NCBI GenBank assembly: GCA_002050165.1
Contig: MWSW01000012.1
Span: 124,001 to 188,000, forward strand
Direction of reading: 5' to 3'
Length of the DNA: 64,000 nt
From: Candidatus Tepidiaquacellales bacterium OLB4/UTCHB1
GTDB taxonomy: Bacteria > Bacteroidota > Ignavibacteria > Tepidaquicellales > Tepidaquicellaceae
A program made the translations under genes and the position numbers. The notes beneath the pieces are model-generated. The model was not told where the DNA came from and searched no databases. It saw nothing but the letters and a program-made list of their open reading frames with translations. Shown here piece by piece: positions 8,081 to 16,278 of the stretch; within the stretch, counting starts at the first letter, position 1, and every line of letters begins with the position of its first letter.

Positions 8081-9862
8081 TTATAATCGAATGTTGTAAG
8101 TTTGCAAGATTGAATTTACAATAATACCATCAGGTTCTTCAGCATGTTTGCGTTTGAGTTCATTAATTACCTTCTTACTATCAAATTTCATGCCATTGTC
8201 AATCGCTTCCCTGTTGTATAAAAAATTGTACGGTGTAATATATTTGTATTCAAATTTGCTAATTATCTCATTAAATCCCGGAGTATCTTTTAAATACAAG
8301 AAAGATTTATCATCCCAGAACACCAGTTTCCAGTTCTCGGTATTTTCAAAATAAGAAATAATTGTAGACCGCATTTCCTGTGGAGCTCTTACTAAATCCG
8401 GCGCGAGATAAATTGCATAATCAATACCAAGATCCGTAAGTTTTTTCTCGAAGCCAGTTTTCTTTTCAATTAAATCTCTGTATAAACCAAAAATCTCATC
8501 GTTTAGATTCCTGCTGTCAATAAAATTCTTTTCATCCGGAAATCGCCAGATAAAATAACCGCCTGTTCCAAAGTGGTTCAATACCTTTTCGCCTTTTGCA
8601 GGAACTTTGTTCGCTTCCATGAAATCAAACAACTGAACCGGAATGAAATTATTATCAATACCAAAACCTGATACCCGGTAATATTTTAAATCTTCAAGAT
8701 AAAGTTCATTGTTTGGTAACCTGATAATAGCATAAATTAAAATTAAAGACAGGGCTATTTTCAGGAAATTCCCTCGTAAAAGATTATACCTTAGTGATTC
8801 AGATTTTAACGATGAGATTATGAAGTTCAGCGAAAGCACAAGAAACGGCAAGACAACTATTAGATAATCAACTGTGAACCTCACTGCCCTCACTGAATAA
8901 ATCGCAAAAACCAGATAGATGATAAAGGGAAAATAGTCCTTTGTCTTGAAAGAATAGAAAGCTGTAAACAAACCCAGCGCGAGCATCGCTTTATAAATAG
9001 TATTTACAAAACTACCTGAGAACATTTCATCAAAAGGTGATCGCCACTCGTTTATTGTTTCAAGTAGTTTCATCTGTGTATGACCGTAAGAATAAAAAAA
9101 AGTATCGTACCCGTTAGGATTAATCAAAAGACATAATACAGATGCAAAAAAAATCATACCGATCGAGAATAACTCATTACCGGAATAAATCCGAACTTTA
9201 TTTAAACCGGTTTTCCTGTTTCTCAAGTGTTCATAGACAACCACGCTGAAATAAGTTAAAAGTATGAATATCCCCGCAATAACACCCATGTGAAAATTTG
9301 ACCAAATCAAAAACAAAGCGGGTATGAAATAAAAACCTTTTAACGATGAATCTGGTTTATATCTTACAGAAATTAAAATGTATAATAATATTGCAAAGAA
9401 CAAAAGTGATATAATGTGCGGTCTCGGTGTCAATCTATCGATTATCCCAAATGCAATTAACACGAAAAAAACGGCAATCAGATTCTGATTTATACCGAGT
9501 TTCCGGAATGTCAAATAATAAATAAAGAACAAGAGTAGAAAGATAAGCGTTCTGAAAACCGAAATTATGGTGTAACCTCCGATATTGAACAAAAAATATG
9601 TAACTACATCCCAACCCCATTCAAACGGCATCCACTCACTATTCGCTGTAGCCCAACCAAAAATATCATTAGATGGTACCGAATTATTATCAACAACATA
9701 TTTTCCGGTTGCCAGATGCCAGAACACATCATCATCTCCGGATATTTTGAAAGTCGTAAACATGCATAAAAAAATTGCGAATAAGCCGATAAGAAGGTAG
9801 CCCGAAATTTTATTTTCCGGGTAAACTTTAATTATCCGGATTTTCTTTTTATGCTTTGACAA
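8081..9862 (-). CDS. Polytopic membrane protein resembling GT-C glycosyltransferases
   Basis: This 593-residue protein has about ten hydrophobic segments between residues 20 and 385 and a soluble C-terminal domain. The first extracytoplasmic loop contains GDDDVFWHLATGKY, an acidic motif placed like the catalytic loop of GT-C enzymes, which use lipid-linked sugars. The soluble part has FGTGGYFIWRFPDEKNFIDSR and LGIDYAIYLAPD, a pattern often seen in uncharacterised GT-C-like proteins. No acceptor can be named. It sits between the NHL lipoprotein (6-base gap) and the PLD-like gene (16-base gap) in one operon. It could modify surface proteins or glycans made or exported by its neighbours, which is inference from context only. 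Confidence 0.7.
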   Translation of the reverse strand: MSKHKKKIRIIKVYPENKISGYLLIGLFAIFLCMFTTFKISGDDDVFWHLATGKYVVDNNSVPSNDIFGWATANSEWMPFEWGWDVVTYFLFNIGGYTIISVFRTLIFLLLFFIYYLTFRKLGINQNLIAVFFVLIAFGIIDRLTPRPHIISLLFFAILLYILISVRYKPDSSLKGFYFIPALFLIWSNFHMGVIAGIFILLTYFSVVVYEHLRNRKTGLNKVRIYSGNELFSIGMIFFASVLCLLINPNGYDTFFYSYGHTQMKLLETINEWRSPFDEMFSGSFVNTIYKAMLALGLFTAFYSFKTKDYFPFIIYLVFAIYSVRAVRFTVDYLIVVLPFLVLSLNFIISSLKSESLRYNLLRGNFLKIALSLILIYAIIRLPNNELYLEDLKYYRVSGFGIDNNFIPVQLFDFMEANKVPAKGEKVLNHFGTGGYFIWRFPDEKNFIDSRNLNDEIFGLYRDLIEKKTGFEKKLTDLGIDYAIYLAPDLVRAPQEMRSTIISYFENTENWKLVFWDDKSFLYLKDTPGFNEIISKFEYKYITPYNFLYNREAIDNGMKFDSKKVINELKRKHAEEPDGIIVNSILQTYNIRL

Positions 9863-9868
9863 CTTAAA

Positions 9869-10948
9869 TCAATTGAGATCGGTCGAAAGTTTGTATCTCA
9901 CGATTCTACCGTTTCCGGAATCAGCTATGTACACTACCCGATTAAAAACAGCTATCCCGAATGGTGAAGAGAACTGATTCGTTCCGCTTCCAGTACCACC
10001 GAATGATTCGCCTTTGATCATTCCGAGATTATTGAATTTGTAAAGTGAATCTCGTCCGGAATCAATAACGTAAACATTGCTATTGTCGTCAACAGCTACC
10101 TTCTGCGGTGTACCAAGTTGTATTCTTACTATATCAGCGTTTGTTTCAGGAAGAAATTTCGGATTGTACGAGCCGTTCACATCGTCAAATTCAAACCATT
10201 CAACTTTAAACCCAAAATCGGTTGTATTTCTGGTTAAAATAAAATCTGTTGGATTTGTTCTGAACGTTATAATGCTCGATGTTTTTTCAACCGAAAAGAT
10301 CCCGTTACCTGTAGTTTGAAAACCTGATAGCGGTTGAACCGAGGTAAGGCTATTCCGACCAGTTACTTTAATGAGAGAATTATCCGGGTCAATGAAACTT
10401 GAATTATCCGGTCCTACCCTGGAAATCAAAACACTATTATCGGGGAAGGTAGATATTCCCGTAAATTTTCGCCTACGGCTTGAAATTGGAGTTGGTTGCG
10501 CACTAGTCAGGAAAGAAATTCTCGGAGCATTGCTCAATATACCTCCACCATCATACAACCTGTAGCGATATACTACGTTGATGGTATCTCCAATATCAGT
10601 TATAGAATCACAAATTGCCAAAAGGTCAAGATTGTTATCCATCGCCAACCTAATGGGATGCTTAGCTTCAACAGCACTTATAAATCCACCGCTGATATCG
10701 AGTTGAACTATCCGGTTATTGTCAGTATCTGCAATATAAATCAACGGTTCGAGTCCTACTAAAATATCCTTGGGATTATTGTAACCGCCCCATTCCGGAT
10801 AAATCTGAACATAAACAGTATCCGAAATATTTCCACCGCCACCGCCATTAATCGGAAATTGCGACAGATCAAGCTTTTCTCCGCAACCTGTCAGAGAAAA
10901 TATCAACAATATTAAAATAAAATTAATATAGAATAAAAATTTCTTCAT
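9869..10948 (-). CDS. NHL-repeat beta-propeller lipoprotein
   Basis: The 359-residue protein starts with a lipoprotein signal (lipobox LTGC at about residues 19-22). It then contains NHL-type repeats: NPKDILVGLEPLIYIADTDN, -VAVDDNSNVYVIDSGRDSLYKF, and FSSPFGIAVFNRVVYIADSG near the C-terminus. NHL propellers usually bind proteins or sugars, or serve as scaffolds. Its ATG overlaps the stop of the PorV-like gene (ATGA), which suggests coupled synthesis. It is probably anchored in the outer or inner membrane and faces the periplasm or the surface. The partner is unknown, but the TonB receptor and PorV-like barrel made by the same operon are obvious candidates. Confidence 0.85.
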   Translation of the reverse strand: MKKFLFYINFILILLIFSLTGCGEKLDLSQFPINGGGGGNISDTVYVQIYPEWGGYNNPKDILVGLEPLIYIADTDNNRIVQLDISGGFISAVEAKHPIRLAMDNNLDLLAICDSITDIGDTINVVYRYRLYDGGGILSNAPRISFLTSAQPTPISSRRRKFTGISTFPDNSVLISRVGPDNSSFIDPDNSLIKVTGRNSLTSVQPLSGFQTTGNGIFSVEKTSSIITFRTNPTDFILTRNTTDFGFKVEWFEFDDVNGSYNPKFLPETNADIVRIQLGTPQKVAVDDNSNVYVIDSGRDSLYKFNNLGMIKGESFGGTGSGTNQFSSPFGIAVFNRVVYIADSGNGRIVRYKLSTDLN

Positions 10949-11928
10949 GGGAATAATAAGTTAACCGATAATCTTTGAGCTATACCCAGAGTTCTGTAGT
11001 TTGCAAATGAATAGTCAACATTGGCTTTAGCGAATGACACCGGGATATTTACACCTGCGCCGAAAGAAAAATTTTCTGCATCCACATTTATTTTGTATCC
11101 ACCTCTGAAAAAGAAAATATTTTTAAAGGAATACTCAAATCCGAGATTTACGTTTTCAGCATTGTCGTTAGGACTGTTAAGTTGAATTGACGTAGTCAAC
11201 TTGTTGTTATCAGTCATCCAGGGTTCCATCGCAAAACCAATCCTGAATAAAGTAGGCGGCGGGAAACGTTGCCAATCAGAGATTACAGTTCCATCAACCT
11301 TACGAATTGTACCAGTTGGTGAGATCTGTCCGCCGAAATTTGAAATTACAACTGCAAATCTTGCAGTGCCTAAACCGGTTTTATAATAAGTTCCAAGGTC
11401 ACCTAAAACTCCGTGCATTTTCAATTCGCCAAGATTTTCCTGCACATATTTTACTGTCGCTCCAAATGAAAACTGGTCTGTCAGTTGCCTCGCATACGTT
11501 ACTCCGAGCGCAATATCAGAAAATTTAAAATATTCTCCGGTACCTTGAGGTTGAAACTCGGTTGTAACTTTCATGTCTTCTGTTGAAAGCGACGTAACAC
11601 TAACACCTATTGAATTTTCACCGATATGATATACACCACCGAAAAAGTTAACATCAGTATCAACAAACCATCTGGAGTGCGAGAAAGTCAGACCGTTCTC
11701 ACTAAATTGAGTTATACCCGCCGGATTCCAATACAGAGCTGAAATATCGTTGGCAACTGCTACAAAACTTTCACCCATACCAGTAGCTCGGGCGCCACTG
11801 CCAATTTTAAGAAACTGCAGAGATGAAGTGCCACGCCGTTGTCCGCCGAGATTTGGAATCAACTGCGAATATGAAAGGTTTGCAGTAAAAATTATTATTA
11901 TAATCGAAAGTAAAATTCTTTTTCCCAT
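10945..11928 (-). CDS. PorV/PorQ-family outer-membrane protein
   Basis: The mature protein follows a signal peptide ending SYSQ and begins with the family hallmark: FLKIGSGARATGMGESFVAV and then ISALYWNPAGI. It continues as an alternating beta-strand barrel to a terminal aromatic-proline (NLLFP). PorV of the type IX system is an outer-membrane barrel that carries cargo after translocation. PorV-like paralogs in this lineage are common and not all act in T9SS. The ATG at 11928 is preferred over the upstream TTG at 11937, because it gives a clean basic n-region (MGKR) and signal peptide. The gene lies 9 bases downstream of the TonB receptor stop and overlaps the NHL lipoprotein start. Confidence 0.88.
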   Translation of the reverse strand: MGKRILLSIIIIIFTANLSYSQLIPNLGGQRRGTSSLQFLKIGSGARATGMGESFVAVANDISALYWNPAGITQFSENGLTFSHSRWFVDTDVNFFGGVYHIGENSIGVSVTSLSTEDMKVTTEFQPQGTGEYFKFSDIALGVTYARQLTDQFSFGATVKYVQENLGELKMHGVLGDLGTYYKTGLGTARFAVVISNFGGQISPTGTIRKVDGTVISDWQRFPPPTLFRIGFAMEPWMTDNNKLTTSIQLNSPNDNAENVNLGFEYSFKNIFFFRGGYKINVDAENFSFGAGVNIPVSFAKANVDYSFANYRTLGIAQRLSVNLLFP

Positions 11929-11937
11929 TAACAGCAA

Positions 11938-14745
11938 TTAAAGTTTTAATGAAATACCGAACATTATCTGCCTTGGCGCTGAAAATCTCGCAGGATTGAA
12001 CGGATAAGGCGAGATCGGGGCTTGCAAATCCGGGTAAAGCGGGTCATTGAATGAATTTGGTGTCGGATCACCGAATTCGTAAGCTCTACCCGTAACTGGA
12101 TTTATAATCGATGAATTCTTGTTGTTGAACAGGTTCATTATCTTCAGCGAAAATATAAGATCAGTTCCAAAAAGATCCACATACTTTGAAATGTCAAGAT
12201 CCGTGTAGAACCAGTTTTCACCTACTTCGCTGTTAATGTTATTATAATCCGAAGTAAACTCCGGTCGCCCGTTTTCAAGTACACCTGTTTGAAGTTGCCT
12301 TGTGTATCGCCTCCCCGATTGGAAGAATATCCTGGTCTTAATGGAAATATCATCAAGAATATTTTTACCGAACCCGAATATACCTTTACCTTTTTCAATA
12401 TTGAAATATAAATTTGCACTTGCCTGAAATGGTCTGTCCCAACTTAAATAATTTTCGGTAATATTATCCTGCGCACCTCTCGTTACTATAAGAAGTCCTT
12501 CATCGCTCGACGAACTTTTACCGGTTGCAATTGAATACGAAAAATTAAATTTTCCATTGAACCATTTTCCAATCCGCTTTTTATATTCTATTTCGATTCC
12601 GCGTGACCGTGCGTAATCCAGATTAAAGTATGAAATAAAACTCGTACCAATAAATCTACCACTGTTAATCCTTATACTGCGCGTTGCAACATAGTCATAA
12701 ATATTTTTGTAATACGCTGTAATAGTGAGCACGTCATCGTTGGTGAACTGATTTCGTAATCCCAATTCGTACGAAACCGTAGTTTCAGGATTGAGGTTGG
12801 GATTTCCGAACCTTTGAAACGATGACTGCGCTGATTGAGGGCTTAGCTTCGCATAAACAAATTGTGGCTTGGGTCGTTTATTGAAATGTCCGTACGAAAA
12901 GAATAAAGTTTGATTGTTAGTTACAGGGTGAGATATACCCAGTCTCGGAGATATTCGTCCTTTCCAACGTCTCCCGAAGAAACTATACGTATCTTCCCTG
13001 TAACTCTCTCTGATTTGATCCGGAATTGTAATTATTTCAGGATTTTCAACTGCATCGTCTACGAATTTTCCGGGAAACCAATAATCAAACCGAACACCGT
13101 AATTTAAAATCATCCCGAGGAAAGTAAGGCTATGTTGTGCGTATGCACTGCCGAAAGCAGGATACACAGTGTAAACATCATTATTCAGTCCAAGTGGTTT
13201 AATCCACGGCTGGTAAATATCAATCAATTGCATCTCCTGAAAACTTGACTCTATCCCTGCTTTGAATTTACTCTTCGGATTAAAGTGATGCGTCATATCA
13301 GCGCGAATAGTGTAATCAATAACATGGTGGTCATGCCAGGTGAACGGATTTCCTAAATCGTAAAACCCGTCGCCTGGAATAACCCCGACTGAATTAGTAT
13401 CAATATCATAATACTGTAATGGCGGTTTTACTATATCGAGTGGTTCCTGATATTCGTCCCAGTTCTTACCATTGGCGTCAACCCTGAGCTTTGTGAAAAA
13501 CCTGTTTAACTTTATTTCATAAAAAGTATCCGCTCCGGTAGTATGTGTCCAACTCAATTTATGAAACAATGCCTGTGAAGTAAACGTATTTGCGCTGTCC
13601 AATATTTCCTGAAACCTGTATTGATAGCCGGGAGAGGGCTCTACGTATTCAAGGTTTGTTTGCAGCGAAGTAGAATTCTGGTTTATCGAAACTGACTGAT
13701 TGAACGAATAACTTAGTTTCATGTTTTCTTTCAATCGCCATGTAATCTTGCCGAGCCAATACCAGTTATTATCCTGCCTCGGTGCCCAAGTCGTACCGCC
13801 AAAAGTTGATGAATAAACCTGGTTGGATTTCAAATTAGTTGAATTGGGATAAAAGCCGTCAGATAGTCCCATAAAAAAACTTCCGAAAAAAGTAATCTCT
13901 CCCGGTGGTTCAATTCCAAGTTTGCTCAAAATATATTTACTAATCGGCTCGGGACCACCAAGGTTAAATTCAAATACATCTGTGTTGAAACTTGAGCCGG
14001 AATTTTTACTTATACCGAAGTTGTCCCGCTCATAATTCATGTAAAATTCATATCCATCATATCTGCCCTCTTTAGTCCGGACATTAATAACACCTGAAGT
14101 TGCCTGCCCAAATTCCGCATTGAATCCGCCGGTAATAACCTCCACTTCCTCAAGCATCTGCGCTGATAACTGTAGTCCGAAACCTGTTCCGGACAAAGGA
14201 TCCTGTACTGATACCCCGTCTATTAAATAAGAATTTTCGTAACCGCGACCACCACGAATATGAAGGTCGTTATCCTGCTTTACAATACCCGCCTGTTGTG
14301 AAATTATATCCTTTACATCGGTTACAATCGTTTTGGATATGTCATCCCTCGTGATAATATGTTTGCTTGAAGTTTCCTCAATATCGAGAAGCGGTCTGTC
14401 GCCCACAACTAATATTTCCTGATCAACAGTATATGAACTTGCATTCAGTACAATATCAAATTCCAAAGTTTCATTTTCCTTAACTGTAACTCCGGTGAAT
14501 TCAATTGTGCGGAATTCCATCGCCGAAACCTGAATTGTGTATTCCGCAGGCGGGACATCGTCAATCCTGTAAGTTCCATCAGGTTCAGAGACCGCGCCCA
14601 TATAAGTACCTTTAATTTTGATCACTGCGCCGTCAACTACTTCTCCCAGATTATCAGTAACAGTCCCCTTTATTGAGCCCGTATTCTGAGCTGAAAGGAT
14701 TACCGGTATTGCAAGAAAAATTGTTATCAGAATAAATCGTTTCAT
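11938..14745 (-). CDS. TonB-dependent receptor with carboxypeptidase-like regulatory domain
   Basis: The 935-residue outer-membrane protein has a signal peptide ending LSAQ. A CarboxypepD_reg-like domain (about 22-110; GSIKGTVTDNLGEVVDGAVI) is followed by a plug domain (about 120-230; DIISQQAGIV, HIRGGRGYENSYLIDGV, GGFNAEFGQATSGVINV). A 22-strand-type barrel runs to a C-terminal aromatic-rich end (MFGISLKL). Such receptors import substrates with TonB/ExbBD energy. No SusD partner is adjacent, unlike glycan systems, so the substrate cannot be inferred. It sits 5 bases after the lipoprotein gene and 9 bases before the PorV-like gene in the same operon. No separate TonB, ExbB or ExbD is in the window. 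Confidence 0.93.
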   Translation of the reverse strand: MKRFILITIFLAIPVILSAQNTGSIKGTVTDNLGEVVDGAVIKIKGTYMGAVSEPDGTYRIDDVPPAEYTIQVSAMEFRTIEFTGVTVKENETLEFDIVLNASSYTVDQEILVVGDRPLLDIEETSSKHIITRDDISKTIVTDVKDIISQQAGIVKQDNDLHIRGGRGYENSYLIDGVSVQDPLSGTGFGLQLSAQMLEEVEVITGGFNAEFGQATSGVINVRTKEGRYDGYEFYMNYERDNFGISKNSGSSFNTDVFEFNLGGPEPISKYILSKLGIEPPGEITFFGSFFMGLSDGFYPNSTNLKSNQVYSSTFGGTTWAPRQDNNWYWLGKITWRLKENMKLSYSFNQSVSINQNSTSLQTNLEYVEPSPGYQYRFQEILDSANTFTSQALFHKLSWTHTTGADTFYEIKLNRFFTKLRVDANGKNWDEYQEPLDIVKPPLQYYDIDTNSVGVIPGDGFYDLGNPFTWHDHHVIDYTIRADMTHHFNPKSKFKAGIESSFQEMQLIDIYQPWIKPLGLNNDVYTVYPAFGSAYAQHSLTFLGMILNYGVRFDYWFPGKFVDDAVENPEIITIPDQIRESYREDTYSFFGRRWKGRISPRLGISHPVTNNQTLFFSYGHFNKRPKPQFVYAKLSPQSAQSSFQRFGNPNLNPETTVSYELGLRNQFTNDDVLTITAYYKNIYDYVATRSIRINSGRFIGTSFISYFNLDYARSRGIEIEYKKRIGKWFNGKFNFSYSIATGKSSSSDEGLLIVTRGAQDNITENYLSWDRPFQASANLYFNIEKGKGIFGFGKNILDDISIKTRIFFQSGRRYTRQLQTGVLENGRPEFTSDYNNINSEVGENWFYTDLDISKYVDLFGTDLIFSLKIMNLFNNKNSSIINPVTGRAYEFGDPTPNSFNDPLYPDLQAPISPYPFNPARFSAPRQIMFGISLKL

Positions 14746-14750
14746 AAAAT

Positions 14751-16115
14751 TTAATTTAATGCGAATTCGGTAAATAAAATTCTTTTAAAAAATTCTTTCG
14801 ATGCGTTCATATCGGAATTGAAGAAATAAACGGGAACTGACATGAATACAATATTTGGATTTGCAATCGAGTTTTTAATACAAACCTGGTCAACCTGGCA
14901 AGTTGCAGAGACCGGGAGATTGTAAATAACCGGAACATTTGGCTGAACATAGAGCGCTCTGACTGAGATTACCGGACTTTGATTTGTTAAAACCGGATAG
15001 CCCTGATCTACATTAATTAAACTCGTACCGGAAAGTACGAACGGCCGGATGCACTGGGAAATGCTGTCTATTGGTGCAAAGTCAATGAAATTTCCCTGCG
15101 TTTGATTAACACTCGTCGGAAATCCGGTTGTAAAAAATACTTTGCCCCCGGCCTGATGATAAAACGGAAGGGATGAATTTGCCAAATCAAAATTTGCATC
15201 GCTACCTGTACCTCCACGGTTTGCGCTCCAAATCACTACATCGTAAAGTTTCAACGTTTCGATGAACATCGGGTTGATAATTTTCGGGATCAATGAACCA
15301 TTGTTAACTTTTATATCAAGCACATCGAAATCCACTGTATCCATTGCCTGTGAAAAAAATTCTAGAGCAGCATTACCTTCGCTTAGTGGGACATCTTTAA
15401 TTAAAAGAACTCTCGATTTGTTTTCCTTAACATACCAATGTGCATTTGTGTCGGGCATTCTTGCAATTCCGCTGTAAGAACCGGCGTTATCTTCGGCTCT
15501 GAGGTACAAAATATTATTCGAATTTAAAACTAATCCGCTATCAACGGTGAGAGTCATCAGGTTTATTGTACCGGGAACCGACCTCCAGTTGATTGTATCA
15601 TTCAGCGACCACCAATATCGCTTGATAGTATTGTCACCATCAGGATCGGTACCAATCCATTTAAAAGTCGCCACTGGAAATGTACTGTCAGGAATATTCG
15701 TGCTTGGATCAAAAATAACAGTGGGCGATGAATTAACAACGGGATATAGATTCGAGGCAGGTGTCGGGTCAACCATTCCGTTATTGTCAACTGCAGCAAC
15801 CCAAATTCTGAAGGTTGAATCCTGACCGCTTATAGTAAATACAAAGGTAGAATCAGTTCTTGTTGTATAACCCCAGTTTATTGAATCGAACGAAATTCTG
15901 AATCCTTCGATAAATCCGTTTGGACTATCACCCCACCAACTTATCTTCCGAGTGGTTGAACCGGGCGAAATAATACTGTCGGGAAACAGCGTCAGATATG
16001 TCTGCGGAGGCAATAATTCTGCATTTCCCTGAATTGTCTCTGAGCAGGAATTAAAAGCGGAAACAAATATCCCGGTTATGATGATAATACTGACAGCGTA
16101 AAGAATTTTTCTCAT
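14751..16115 (-). CDS. Lipoprotein with Ig/Fn3-like region and a possible amidotransferase-like fold
   Basis: ATG at 16115 gives a 454-residue protein with a lipoprotein signal (FNSC at about residues 20-23). A longer frame reaches 16232 but would run into the terminator of the upstream gene, so it is rejected. The first half looks Ig/Fn3-like (FKWIGTDPDGDNTIKRYWWS, WVAAVDNNG). The second half (from about residue 240) reads RVLLIKDVPLSEGNAALEFF, DVVIWSANRGG and GGKVFFTTGF, a Rossmann-like layout reminiscent of ThuA or class I amidotransferase-like domains. No catalytic triad is assigned. It is the first gene of the operon continuing into the TonB receptor, so it may be that receptor's lipoprotein partner. 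Confidence 0.75.
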   Translation of the reverse strand: MRKILYAVSIIIITGIFVSAFNSCSETIQGNAELLPPQTYLTLFPDSIISPGSTTRKISWWGDSPNGFIEGFRISFDSINWGYTTRTDSTFVFTISGQDSTFRIWVAAVDNNGMVDPTPASNLYPVVNSSPTVIFDPSTNIPDSTFPVATFKWIGTDPDGDNTIKRYWWSLNDTINWRSVPGTINLMTLTVDSGLVLNSNNILYLRAEDNAGSYSGIARMPDTNAHWYVKENKSRVLLIKDVPLSEGNAALEFFSQAMDTVDFDVLDIKVNNGSLIPKIINPMFIETLKLYDVVIWSANRGGTGSDANFDLANSSLPFYHQAGGKVFFTTGFPTSVNQTQGNFIDFAPIDSISQCIRPFVLSGTSLINVDQGYPVLTNQSPVISVRALYVQPNVPVIYNLPVSATCQVDQVCIKNSIANPNIVFMSVPVYFFNSDMNASKEFFKRILFTEFALN

Positions 16116-16194
16116 TGAAATAAATAATACTTTTTGCGAACCGGAATTAAAAATCCAATCCAAGTCGCGGTTAATTTTATCCAAAGTCAAATCT

Positions 16195-16225
16195 AAAACC
16201 TGCTCTGATAAAATGAGCAGGTTTT
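16195..16225 (-). terminator. Terminator after the OB-fold-like cargo gene
   Basis: An 11-bp inverted repeat (AAAACCTGCTC at 16195-16205, GAGCAGGTTTT at 16215-16225) with a 9-base loop. On the minus strand it is followed by TAGATTT. It lies 54 bases after the stop at 16279 and marks the border between that gene and the six-gene operon starting at 16115. Confidence 0.8.
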
Positions 16226-16278
16226 TTCGCATTCAATTTTTAAATTACCCGATACCATAAAGCTAAACGGGTACTATT

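Noticed and set aside
14751-16232. Longer start (MRKNLLILSEQ) for the 14751 lipoprotein
   Set aside because: It would begin inside the terminator of the upstream gene, and the internal ATG at 16115 gives a clean lipoprotein signal.
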